This document shows positions 33,086 to 40,761 of a stretch of DNA of 62,443 bases, piece after piece. Every line of letters begins with the position of its first letter. Position 1 is the stretch's first letter. Location: contig NZ_BMRC01000043.1 of NCBI RefSeq assembly GCF_014648435.1, positions 1 to 62,443 of the forward strand, read 5' to 3'. The translations under genes and the position numbers were made by a program. The notes beneath the pieces were generated by a model that worked only from the letters and a program-made list of their open reading frames with translations, was not told where the DNA came from and ran no database searches. This stretch comes from Nonomuraea spiralis (GTDB lineage Bacteria; Actinomycetota; Actinomycetes; Streptosporangiales; Streptosporangiaceae).

Positions 33086-33859
33086 CTAGAGCGGCGGGAA
33101 GTCGGGCGCGCGCCGTTCGAGGAAGCTGGCGACGCCCTCGGCGAAGTCGGGCCGCCCGAAGGAGGCCATCATCTCGTGGACGGCCTTCCTGGCCGACTCC
33201 TCAAGGGTGGCGTCCCAGTCGTTCCACACCTGCCGCTTGATCACCGCCATGGACGCCGGGGAGCTGTGCACGGCCAGCTCCTTCGCGTACTCGTGCGCCT
33301 GGGCCAGCAGCGTCTCCCCCGGCACCGCCCGGTTGACCAGCCCCAGTTCGTACGCCTCCCTGCCGGTGAACACCCGGCCCGACAGCAGGATGTCCATGGC
33401 CCGCTGCTGGCCCATGATGCGCGGCAGCACCCACGACAGGCCGTACTCGGCGACCAGGCCGCGGCGCGGGAACGCCGTCGTCCACTTGGCCTCCTCGGCC
33501 GTGAAGACCAGGTCGCAGACGAGCGCGTGCACCATGCCGAGCCCGGCGCAGGCCCCGTTGACCGCCGCGATGATCGGCTTGCCGATGGTCGTGGGGAACG
33601 TGTTGGGCCTCGGGTCGGGGGTCTCGTCGTAGGAGCCGGTCTGGATGGCGGCGAGCGTCCTGAAGTCGGCCCCGGCGCAGAACCCCTTGCCCGCGCCGGT
33701 CACCACGATCACCCGGACCTCGGGGTCCTTCTCGGCCTGTGCCAGCAGGTCGAAGTAGCGCCGGCCCATGGCGTCCGTCCAGGCGTTGAGCGTGTCGGGA
33801 CGGTTGAAGGTCAGCGTGAGCACGCCCTGGTCGGACGATGAGAGCACAAGTTCCGCCAT
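33086..33859 (-). CDS. Enoyl-CoA hydratase/isomerase (crotonase family)
   Basis: A 257-aa crotonase-fold protein. The first oxyanion-hole segment is GAGKGFCAGADF, the second is NGACAGLGMVHAL, and a catalytic-region motif is FPRRGLVAEYGLSWVLPR. The Glu positions of classical enoyl-CoA hydratases are not both evident, so the exact reaction (hydratase, isomerase or other) is open. ATG at 33859; the ORF continues upstream through the nitric oxide synthase gene in another frame and is not real there. It lies 41 bp downstream of the nitric oxide synthase stop on the same strand. Confidence 0.88.
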   Translation of the reverse strand: MAELVLSSSDQGVLTLTFNRPDTLNAWTDAMGRRYFDLLAQAEKDPEVRVIVVTGAGKGFCAGADFRTLAAIQTGSYDETPDPRPNTFPTTIGKPIIAAVNGACAGLGMVHALVCDLVFTAEEAKWTTAFPRRGLVAEYGLSWVLPRIMGQQRAMDILLSGRVFTGREAYELGLVNRAVPGETLLAQAHEYAKELAVHSSPASMAVIKRQVWNDWDATLEESARKAVHEMMASFGRPDFAEGVASFLERRAPDFPPL

Positions 33860-33900
33860 GCCCCAACCGAACCATGTTCTGGGCCGGGCTGGCAAGCCGG

Positions 33901-35043
33901 TCAGTGGGTGGGCCGGTGGTGCACGTACGCGGGGGTCAGCTCGCACGTGTCGTAGTACCGGTGGAAGACCGGGGTGGCGCCGCCCGACAGCGGGGGCACG
34001 ATCCACGACCAGTCGGCCGGGCAGCGGCGTCCGGCCCGCTCCTCGCGTTCCAGGTGGGTCAGGAAGCGCCGCGACTCGGTGTGATGGTCGGTGATCGTCA
34101 CCCCGTCCTGTTCGAACGAGTGCAGCACCGCCACGTTGAGCTCCACCAGCGCGTGGTCGCGCCACAGCGAGCGCTCGGTGGAGGTGTCCAGCCCGAGGCG
34201 CGCGGCGACCTCCGGGAGCAGGTCGTACCGGTCGGCGTCGGCCAGATTGCGCGCCCCGATCTCGGTGCCCATGTACCAGCCGTTGAACGGCGCACACGGG
34301 TAGCACACACCCCCGATCTCCAGGCACATGTCCGAGATGACCGGAACGGCGTGCCAGCGCAGCCCCAGCTCGGCGAACCACCCGTACTCCGGGTGTCGCA
34401 GCGGCACCTCCAGCACGGCGTCGCCCGGCAGGTTGCACAGCAGCGGGTCCCCGAGCCCGGCCCGTACGATCAGCGGCAGCACGTCGAACCGCCCCGGCCC
34501 GCCACGCCACCCCAGTTCCTTGGCCGCGTCGGTGAGCACGACGTTGCGCGGGTCGCCGAGGACGCCGCCGCCGACCAGACGGTGCCCGGCGTAGCGGACG
34601 AGCTGGTCGTTGAGCACCCGCGGGCCCGGCATGGCCGGGGTGTCCGGGGCGAAGACGGTGACGGTGGGCCTGATCCGTCCCTCGCCCGTCGCCTCCCGCA
34701 GGTGGGCCACGCACTCCACCGCCACGCCCTCGGCCGTCGCCACCTCCCGCCGGTCGCGTACCTTCAGCGAACGCCAGTACAGGCGTCCGATGCACCGGCC
34801 GCTGTTGCGCCAGGCGACCCGCGCGCCGAACTCCAGCTCCTCGAAGGTGTGGACGTACGTGCCGTGGCGGGCGACGTCTCTGGCGACGTCACGCAGCCGG
34901 GCCGGCAGGCCGCCGGCGGAGGGGTTCTCGGCGTGGAAGAGCCTGATGAAACGCTCTGCCTCGCGGACGTCCGTGGTGCGCCCGAACAGCGCGTGCACGG
35001 CATGAACATCGAAGGGACGCAAAGACCTGATCCAGGTACGCAC
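33901..35043 (-). CDS. nos: Bacterial nitric oxide synthase, oxygenase domain
   Basis: A 380-aa haem protein equivalent to the oxygenase half of animal NOS, converting L-arginine to citrulline and NO. The haem thiolate is in VAWRNSGRCIGRLYW (Cys at about 84), the substrate site in APFNGWYMGTEIGARN (Glu at about 261, Trp at about 256), and the pterin-side C-terminus includes DHHTESRRFLTH and SWIVPPLSGG. No reductase domain is attached, as usual in bacteria, and none is encoded nearby. The GTG at 35043 is provisional: no strong ribosome site is seen. The 315-bp leader upstream is strikingly G-rich on the coding strand. Confidence 0.93.
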   Translation of the reverse strand: MRTWIRSLRPFDVHAVHALFGRTTDVREAERFIRLFHAENPSAGGLPARLRDVARDVARHGTYVHTFEELEFGARVAWRNSGRCIGRLYWRSLKVRDRREVATAEGVAVECVAHLREATGEGRIRPTVTVFAPDTPAMPGPRVLNDQLVRYAGHRLVGGGVLGDPRNVVLTDAAKELGWRGGPGRFDVLPLIVRAGLGDPLLCNLPGDAVLEVPLRHPEYGWFAELGLRWHAVPVISDMCLEIGGVCYPCAPFNGWYMGTEIGARNLADADRYDLLPEVAARLGLDTSTERSLWRDHALVELNVAVLHSFEQDGVTITDHHTESRRFLTHLEREERAGRRCPADWSWIVPPLSGGATPVFHRYYDTCELTPAYVHHRPTH

Positions 35044-35171
35044 GCGGCAACCAACACATTCCCGTCAGCGGAGCGCCCCGCCGATTCCGGGTCGGCGACA
35101 CGTCCTGCCGGCGGCGCCCTCTCCACGCCACCGTCACGACTTCCCGCGGCTGCCGACCACAACGACCGACA

Positions 35172-35206
35172 CCCCCATCTTCCCGCCCCAACCCCACCTT
35201 TGTCCC
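35172..35206 (-). promoter_or_regulatory. G-quadruplex-prone G-tract cluster upstream of nos
   Basis: On the minus strand the order GGGG-N8-GGGG-TT-GGGG-C-GGG-AAGAT-GGGGG meets the usual G3+N1-7 rule for four tracts. It lies about 130-160 bp upstream of the nos start within the gene-free spacer 35044-35358, which otherwise shows only C-rich plus-strand sequence and no gene I can support. Confidence 0.5.
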
Positions 35207-35358
35207 CGCAACCCACAAATCCCGTAACGCACCCACTACACCCGGTAAATCCCCCACCCGGGCAGAACGACCCCCTCCGCCGAACGCGCGCCTCCCCGGG
35301 CGCGCCCCGGCGGAGGGGACCGCACATCCACCCGCCTCAACGGAAGCGGGCCTCCGGA

Positions 35359-35754
35359 TCAGCGCAGCACGTCGTCGGAACGACCATCCACCACGCAGGT
35401 CAGGTGGACGACGCGACCACGGAACCGGTGCTTGACGACCTTGCGCGGCAGCTCGGCCGCAGGCACGCTGACCGAGAACCGATCCGTGGCGAGGACCTTC
35501 TCCCCGCTCACCACCTCAGCGAGCTCGGGACCGATCACGTCCTCCTCGACGAACTCGGCGACCTTGACCTTGGAGAACCTGACCCGCTCGCCCTCACCCG
35601 TCCAGCACACCAGCTTCCCGACGGGCCGGGCCTCGGTCACGACCGACCCGCGCCACCTGCTCCCACCACCGTCGTCGGCCAGCGCCGCCCCCGCCATGCC
35701 CGCCAGCCCGAGCAGCACGGCGGTGCCGACGACGGCGATACGTCGCTTGAACAT
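35359..35754 (-). CDS. Small secreted protein (131 aa)
   Basis: An exported protein with a clear signal peptide (MFKRRIAVVGTAVLLGLAGMAG, cleavage near ALADD) and a mature, charged, beta-rich domain of about 105 residues with two Cys (KLVCWTGEGE and HLTCVVDG) that could form a disulphide. ATG at 35754 follows GGAGGAG; a longer open frame to 35892 lacks this. Same strand as nos, 315 bp upstream. No family recognised. Confidence 0.72.
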   Translation of the reverse strand: MFKRRIAVVGTAVLLGLAGMAGAALADDGGGSRWRGSVVTEARPVGKLVCWTGEGERVRFSKVKVAEFVEEDVIGPELAEVVSGEKVLATDRFSVSVPAAELPRKVVKHRFRGRVVHLTCVVDGRSDDVLR

Positions 35755-35916
35755 GGGATTCTCCTCCCCGAGATGATTTCGACCATCCCGAGGATCACCC
35801 GCACCCCCTGAAGCGAGCCTTAAGGCACCCGAAGTGATCTTCAGCTTCCCCCGAGCCCCACTCACGACAGCCGCCGCCCGAGCCCCCAGCACGTCCCGCC
35901 GACCCGCCCGAAGCCC

Positions 35917-36195
35917 TCAGCCGATCACCTCATCCAGCACCAGGTTCACCACGCCGATCCCGGCCGCCAGCACCCCCACCACCAGCCCCGCCACCGACAT
36001 ACTGCGATTGGACACCGTCGAGACAGTGGCCCTCCTCCACACGCCCGGCCACGCCAGCACCACCGCGACGATCCCCAGAGCCAGCATCGTCCGCCCCGGC
36101 GCCCCCAGCCTCACCCTCAACGGCACACCCGCGAACATGGCCAGACAGGCGACGACCAACGAAGAAAGACCCAACCGCTCAGATAAGCGCCTCAT
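35917..36195 (-). CDS. Small membrane protein (92 aa)
   Basis: A hydrophobic protein with three predicted membrane helices (about residues 11-25, 37-53 and 68-88). Positive residues dominate the N-terminus (MRRLSERLG) and the loop between helices two and three (WRRATVSTVSNRS). ATG at 36195 follows GGTGG. It is divergent from the 177-aa hypothetical gene at 36285. Function unknown. Confidence 0.6.
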   Translation of the reverse strand: MRRLSERLGLSSLVVACLAMFAGVPLRVRLGAPGRTMLALGIVAVVLAWPGVWRRATVSTVSNRSMSVAGLVVGVLAAGIGVVNLVLDEVIG

Positions 36196-36284
36196 TCCAC
36201 CGGATTAAACAACCCCCACAAAGCCGAGCGCCACTTCCACACCCCGAACGACCTTGTCGGTGGCAGCGTTTACGCTCCCCCTTC

Positions 36285-36818
36285 ATGAACAACGAAGGGA
36301 CTCGCACCGTACGCCTGACAGTCGAAGTCTCCGACTGCGGCGTCGCCGGTCTGGGGGACAAGGATCTCGACGGGTGTGCCGACACACCGGTCCAGTCCGC
36401 CGGTTTCATCGAGGTCGAGCCGGGCTGGGCCACCCTTCACATCACCCACCAGTGCGGACCGGCCGACTTCACCGTGACGATCGCCGACCGCGACCCCGGA
36501 GCAGATCTCGCCACATACGAGGACATCGCGGAAATCGGCTACGTCTCCATCTCAGGCGAAGTGGAGATGAGCGGATTCACCTTCGACGCGGCCGTGACGC
36601 ATCCTCTGCCATCCCTTCCGGCCGGGCCCGGAACCTACCGCATTCGATATCACGTCAAGAACATGGATTGGGAAGGCGCAAGGGACGACGGCGTCGACGA
36701 CCACTACCTTCAGATATGGCCCGCCCCCCTTGAGGAGCCCGCTGTCGTCAAGGCCACGAGCAACGCTTCTGAGTACTTCCTCGATCGAGAGAAGTTCGCT
36801 CGCGACCGAGGACTTTGA
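36285..36818 (+). CDS. Hypothetical protein (177 aa)
   Basis: A soluble, acidic, beta-rich protein without signal peptide. It contains a repeated Asp/Gly-rich N-terminal part (SDCGVAGLGDKDLDGCAD) and a segment YRIRYHVKNMDWEGARDDG that resembles the end of a beta-sandwich, followed by YLQIWPAPLEEP. The last motif occurs in actinobacterial immunity-like or phage-like hypotheticals, but I cannot name a family. Its codon use is less GC-biased than its neighbours, a mild hint of acquisition. Confidence 0.6.
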   Translation: MNNEGTRTVRLTVEVSDCGVAGLGDKDLDGCADTPVQSAGFIEVEPGWATLHITHQCGPADFTVTIADRDPGADLATYEDIAEIGYVSISGEVEMSGFTFDAAVTHPLPSLPAGPGTYRIRYHVKNMDWEGARDDGVDDHYLQIWPAPLEEPAVVKATSNASEYFLDREKFARDRGL

Positions 36819-36858
36819 GCACGCGACCGATCACGACAGGCGCTCACCCCGGAAACGA

Positions 36859-36896
36859 CTCAGGCCCCCGATCTGTCTCCAGATCGGGGGCCTGAG
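36859..36896. terminator. 16-bp perfect hairpin terminator
   Basis: CTCAGGCCCCCGATCT and its exact complement AGATCGGGGGCCTGAG flank a 6-nt loop. It lies 26 bp beyond the tRNA-Asn 3' end on the minus strand and 40 bp after the stop of the hypothetical gene at 36818, so it can terminate both. Confidence 0.8.
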
Positions 36897-36921
36897 TTGC
36901 CAAACTACTGTTTGACCGCAG

Positions 36922-36993
36922 CTCCCGCGATAGGACTCGAACCTATAACCTGCCGGTTAACAGCCGGCTGCTCTGCCGTTGAGCTACGCGGGA
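36922..36993 (-). tRNA. tRNA-Asn (anticodon GTT)
   Basis: On the minus strand the 72-nt gene runs from TCCCGCG to its pairing partner CGCGGGA plus a G discriminator. It has the D-arm TAGCTCAACGGCAGAGC, the anticodon arm CCGGC-TGTTAAC with anticodon GTT, and the T-arm GGTTCGAGTCC. CCA is not encoded. A 16-bp terminator follows its 3' end. Confidence 0.95.
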
Positions 36994-37119
36994 TCGTACG
37001 TTCGCCCTGCTGGTCGGGCTTGTTGGGCCCTTCCGTCGTGCGCAGGAATAGATTAGCGCACTCCGGGAGTGCGTGTCGCATCGCAACTGGGGTAGGCCCG
37101 GAGACAGCGGAGGTGCAAG

Positions 37120-37440
37120 ATGCGTTATCGGATGACATTCGTGGTTGGTCTGGCCGTCGGCTACGTGCTCGGCAGCCGGGCCGGGCGCGAGCGGTACGAA
37201 CAGATCAAGCGGGCGGCCCAGCGTGTGGCCGACAGCCCGAGGGTCCAGGAGGCCGCGGGTGTGGTCGGCGCGCAGGCGTCAAGACTGGCGGGAGCGGCCA
37301 GGGAGAAGGTGGGCGGGACGCTGCAGCAGCGGATCCCGTTCCTCGGCTCCGACGGCCGCGACAAGTCCGAGACCGGCATCGGGTGGCCCGAGGAGGATCT
37401 CGCGGACAGGAGGTCCCGCGAGACCGGCATCCCGTACTGA
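37120..37440 (+). CDS. YtxH-like small membrane-associated protein
   Basis: A 106-aa protein whose N-terminus FVVGLAVGYVLGSRAGRERYEQI is typical of YtxH-type proteins: one short glycine-rich membrane helix, then an amphipathic Ala/Arg/Glu-rich helix (about 25-65) and a disordered tail. These proteins are associated with envelope stress but have no enzymatic role. ATG at 37120 with GGAGG about 8 nt upstream. Confidence 0.8.
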   Translation: MRYRMTFVVGLAVGYVLGSRAGRERYEQIKRAAQRVADSPRVQEAAGVVGAQASRLAGAAREKVGGTLQQRIPFLGSDGRDKSETGIGWPEEDLADRRSRETGIPY

Positions 37441-37481
37441 GGCCCGCCCCGTGATCCGGCGCGGCACGGGCGTGTGAGGGA

Positions 37482-37955
37482 TCACACGCCCATGCTGCGC
37501 CGGACGCCTTCCAAAGCCTGCTCGGCCTGCGCGCGCAGCCCGGGATCGTCGGGATCGAGCCCCTCGTCGAAGACGAGGGTCCAGCCCAGCACCTCTCCGC
37601 CCGGCGGGCGCCGGGCCACCAGCCGTACGCCGCCGCGTCCCGGCAGGCTGACGCGCTTGTTGACCACGATGGTGGAGTTCACCCGTTCGCGTATGGTCTC
37701 CGGCACCATCCGCGGCTCGGCGACGCGCTCGAAGTGACGCTCACCGGCGGTGGTGACGACCCGCAGCCCCTCGTCGTCCCACGACGCCTTGTCGATCTCC
37801 TCGTACGGCACCCGCGTCCCGTCCGACAGGAACAGGGCCAGGTTCGTGGCCACCAGATGACCGTCGCCGGTCTCGGTGAACGTCAGCACCCGCTCCCCCG
37901 GCCGGGTGTCCAGGGATCGGCGCACGTCGGCGGGCAGGCGGCGAAAGATGCTCAT
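37482..37955 (-). CDS. Conserved hypothetical protein (157 aa)
   Basis: A soluble protein beginning MSIFRRLPADVRRSL with a beta-rich domain containing GERVLTFTETGDGHLVATNLAL and a positively charged centre (INKRVSLPGRGGVRLVARRPP-like). Actinobacteria have many such single-domain, PH-like proteins of unknown role. The ATG at 37955 overlaps the upstream GH63-like stop as ATGA, so the two are coupled; whether they are functionally linked is unknown. Confidence 0.7.
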   Translation of the reverse strand: MSIFRRLPADVRRSLDTRPGERVLTFTETGDGHLVATNLALFLSDGTRVPYEEIDKASWDDEGLRVVTTAGERHFERVAEPRMVPETIRERVNSTIVVNKRVSLPGRGGVRLVARRPPGGEVLGWTLVFDEGLDPDDPGLRAQAEQALEGVRRSMGV

Positions 37956-39226
37956 ACCTCCACGGTATCGGCGAGCAGGTCGAGGGTGAGCGCCGCGCTC
38001 CACGAGAAGTCCCTGCACCCACGTCCGCTGCCGTCGAAGGGGTCGAAGCACTCGCGGAACCCGGCCTGCCGGACGAGCCGCAGGGTGCCGTTGGTGAGCT
38101 GCCGGCCGAGCTGGTCGAGCGAGTGGACGTCCGCGGCCCGGCGTAACAGCCAGTTGGTGTTCACCCAGGACGGCCCGCGCCAGTAGCGGGTGCGGTCGAA
38201 CTGGGCGGCGCGGATCTCGCAGCTCGGCACCGGATAGCCGGTCGCGCCCATGAACCGGGCCGACTCCAATACCTCGACGCAGGCGTGCAGGTGGTCGCTG
38301 GGCAACCCCGGATCGAGCAGCGGGCCGAACGCGCCGACCGTGCACACCTTGATCAGCCGGTCGGAACGCAGGTCGCGCGGGTAGAAGCAGCCGTCCCAGA
38401 GCCGGTCGAGCATGGCCTGCCTGATGCGTTCGGCCTGCTCGGCGTGGGGCGTGGGATCGGCGCGGGCCACCGGCGCCAGCTCGGCCAGCGCCTGGCAGGA
38501 GGCGAGCCAGATGCCGTTGAACATCGGGTCCTCGACGGCGAACGGGTGCTCGTCGCGCAGGTACTCGGCGCGGTAGCCGGCGTCGCGGTAGCGCATCGCC
38601 AGCCAGACGTAGCGGTCGTGGTCGCTGTCGGGGTGGCGTTCGGCCGGCTCGGCGTTGTGGTAGCCGTAACCGATGGCCGGCAGGGCGCCGAGCGGCTGGT
38701 CCCAGGCCGGGCTGTCGTCCATGCCCGACTCCCAGGGGTGCACGATCGCCGCCAGGCCGGCGCCGCCGAGGTCGCGGGCCGAGGCCAGGTAGTGGTGCTG
38801 GGCGACGAGCAGCGGGAACGCGCGCCGGACGAACCCCACGTCGCCGGTGTGCCGGTAGAGCCACCGCAGCGCCAGCGCCTGCAGCGGCGGCGAGGTGAGC
38901 CCGGAGGTGCAGACCCTGGGCGCGGACTCGTGCTCCTGCGAGCGCCAGACGGACGGCCCGGGGAAGTACGCCTCGCGGGTGTGGAAGACGATGTGCGGGA
39001 CCATTCCGGTCGCCCATTGGCCGCTCAGCAGGCTGAGCAGTTCCTCGCGGGCGCGTTCGGGGCGGTGCCTGGCCAGGCCGATGACGACGAAGGCGGAGTC
39101 CCAGCTCCACTGGTGGGGGTACAGGCCGGGCGCGGGCACGGTGCCGCTGCCCGTCCAGTTCGCCTCGAGCACGGCCAGCGCCTCGCGCCCGAGCGCGGCA
39201 TCGTCAACCGCCGGCCGCGCCTCCAT
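37952..39226 (-). CDS. GH63-like glycoside hydrolase (MGH-type (alpha/alpha)6 barrel)
   Basis: A 424-aa soluble protein resembling mannosylglycerate/glucosylglycerate hydrolases and related GH63 proteins. Motifs include PHQWSWDSAFVVIGLARH, PWESGMDDSPAWDQPL (candidate acid) and FDRTRYWRGPSWVNTNWLL. No signal peptide, so the substrate is probably an intracellular compatible solute or glycoside. ATG at 39226. Its stop overlaps the next gene's start (ATGA). Confidence 0.85.
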   Translation of the reverse strand: MEARPAVDDAALGREALAVLEANWTGSGTVPAPGLYPHQWSWDSAFVVIGLARHRPERAREELLSLLSGQWATGMVPHIVFHTREAYFPGPSVWRSQEHESAPRVCTSGLTSPPLQALALRWLYRHTGDVGFVRRAFPLLVAQHHYLASARDLGGAGLAAIVHPWESGMDDSPAWDQPLGALPAIGYGYHNAEPAERHPDSDHDRYVWLAMRYRDAGYRAEYLRDEHPFAVEDPMFNGIWLASCQALAELAPVARADPTPHAEQAERIRQAMLDRLWDGCFYPRDLRSDRLIKVCTVGAFGPLLDPGLPSDHLHACVEVLESARFMGATGYPVPSCEIRAAQFDRTRYWRGPSWVNTNWLLRRAADVHSLDQLGRQLTNGTLRLVRQAGFRECFDPFDGSGRGCRDFSWSAALTLDLLADTVEV

Positions 39227-39258
39227 TCACTCACTATGCCTTGGGAAGCGGGCGGAAG

Positions 39259-39417
39259 CTACGTCCTCTTGGCCCACTTCGAGACGAGCGTGACACCGAA
39301 GACCACGGCGCCGATGATGAGAGCCCACTTGAGAAGCGTGAAGACGAAGCCCACGAGCGGGCCGATGAGGAGCAGTGCGGCGATGATCGCGGCGATGATC
39401 AGAAGAATGCGTGCCAT
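39259..39417 (-). CDS. Small hydrophobic membrane protein (52 aa)
   Basis: Translation of the minus strand gives MARILLIIAAIIAALLLIG followed by PLVGFVFTLLKWALIIGAVVF and a cationic tail ending KWAKRT: two membrane helices in a hairpin. The ATG at 39417 has GGAG 4-7 nt upstream and the stop is TAG at 39259. Similar 50-60-aa hydrophobic proteins are common in actinobacteria with no assigned role. It is divergent from the PknG-type operon. Confidence 0.75.
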   Translation of the reverse strand: MARILLIIAAIIAALLLIGPLVGFVFTLLKWALIIGAVVFGVTLVSKWAKRT

Positions 39418-39458
39418 GTCTCCACGGTAAGAGATCCTTTAAGCCGTTTGCAGGTGAG

Positions 39459-39491
39459 CGAGGGTTGAATCAGGGACAAGTCAGGGTCACC
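39459..39491. promoter_or_regulatory. Three 11-bp direct repeats, candidate response-regulator site
   Basis: CGAGGGTTGAA, TCAGGGACAAG and TCAGGGTCACC follow each other at exactly 11-bp periods (39459, 39470, 39481). An 11-bp tandem array is typical of OmpR/PhoB-type winged-helix regulators. It lies in the spacer between the 52-aa membrane-protein gene and the seven-gene kinase operon. Confidence 0.4.
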
Positions 39492-39576
39492 CCTACCCTT
39501 TGGAACCAACCGGTCAGGCATCCCGTTGAGCCGGTAGGACCACGGGGCATCGGGGGCCCTCTTCACGGGGAGCGTG

Positions 39577-40761
39577 ATGAGTCTGGGACCACCCATGAGC
39601 AGGGAGGGCGCCGAGTACGCGCTGCGCGCTCGGGCCGACGAACGCGACCGGATCTCCGGCGACCTGCTCGATCTCGAATCCCACACCACCTACCAGCTGC
39701 TCAAGGGCGCCGCGCTGGATGGGGTGACCGGGCGGCGGTGGGCCGCCGTACAGGCCGCGCTGGGCCGGCTGTGGCTGCTGAACGACGCCTATCGGGCCGT
39801 ACTGCGCGATGCCGAGCAGGTCAGGGCCACCCGGGCGAAGCTGGGCGCGGAGCAGCTGGCGCAGCTCACGGAGCTGCTGTCCGGCACGTCCGTCGTGCTC
39901 CGGGCCGCGGCCAAACCCGTCGAGCAGCGCTCGCTGCTGCCGGACGCCGACGAGCGGCTGACCCTCGACGAGACCGTGGCCCGGATGGACGGCGCCTTCC
40001 GCGAGGCCACCTCGGCGCTCAACGACATCGACGCCGTGTGGAACGCCGTACTGCCCCGGCTCGACGACGCCGAACGCGACCTGCGCGAGATCCGCGACCT
40101 GGAACGTGAGCTGGGCGAGAGCGTCGACCTGGCCGCGCAGGAGTCCGAGCTGCGGCGGATGCGCGCGGCCCTGCTGACCGACCCGCTGGGCGCGGGCGTC
40201 GGCCCCGACCTCGGCGGGGTCGCCCGCGTGCTGGCCGAGGTCCGCGCGGAGGTCGACCAGGCGATCGTGGTCAAGCGCGAGTACGCCGCCCGCCGCGAGA
40301 ACCTGCTGGCCGCCCTCGACCGGGTACGCGGCGCCGAGAGCGAGGCCAGGCTGGCCCACGGCGCGGTCGTGGTCAAGATCGCCCTGCCGCCGCAGGCCAG
40401 CCCGCGCAGCCGGGTCGAGGAGCTGACCGGCGGCCTGGACGCGCTCGACGTCTCGGCCGACACCTGGGTGGTACGCGCCAGAAGGCTGGCGAGCCTGGAG
40501 AACGAGGCGGAGAAGGCCGCCGACCGGGCCAGGGCCACCGCCAAGGCCCTGTACGGGCTGGTCGGCAGGCGCGACGAGTTACGCGGCCGGCTCGGCGCCT
40601 GCCAGGCCATGGCGGTGCGCAAGGGCATGGCCGAGGACCCGGCCGCCTCCGCCTGCTTCGAGCGGGCACGGGCCCTGCTGTGGAGCGCTCCCTGCGACCT
40701 GACCGAGGCGGCCGCCGCGGTCGACACCTACCAGCGCGCGATACACGGAGGTAAGCCATGA
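39577..40761 (+). CDS. Coiled-coil protein, first gene of the kinase operon
   Basis: A 394-aa soluble protein almost entirely of charged heptads, including RARADERDRISGDLLDLE, LDDAERDLREIRDLERELGE and LENEAEKAADRARATAKAL. The middle (about 190-330) includes a Gly/Pro-richer linker region. No catalytic motif is visible. It is the head of the seven-gene operon and overlaps the PknG-like start as ATGA (40758-40761), so stoichiometric coupling with the kinase is likely. It probably acts as a scaffold. ATG at 39577 has GGGGAG upstream; a GTG codon immediately before it is an alternative. Confidence 0.75.
   Translation: MSLGPPMSREGAEYALRARADERDRISGDLLDLESHTTYQLLKGAALDGVTGRRWAAVQAALGRLWLLNDAYRAVLRDAEQVRATRAKLGAEQLAQLTELLSGTSVVLRAAAKPVEQRSLLPDADERLTLDETVARMDGAFREATSALNDIDAVWNAVLPRLDDAERDLREIRDLERELGESVDLAAQESELRRMRAALLTDPLGAGVGPDLGGVARVLAEVRAEVDQAIVVKREYAARRENLLAALDRVRGAESEARLAHGAVVVKIALPPQASPRSRVEELTGGLDALDVSADTWVVRARRLASLENEAEKAADRARATAKALYGLVGRRDELRGRLGACQAMAVRKGMAEDPAASACFERARALLWSAPCDLTEAAAAVDTYQRAIHGGKP

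Noticed and set aside
34889..35257. Minus-strand 122-aa frame in the nos leader
   Set aside because: Arg-rich, no ribosome site or domain, and it runs into the nos coding region in another frame.
36922..36993. Integration (att) site in the tRNA-Asn gene
   Set aside because: No duplicated 3' tRNA end or integrase is visible in the window.
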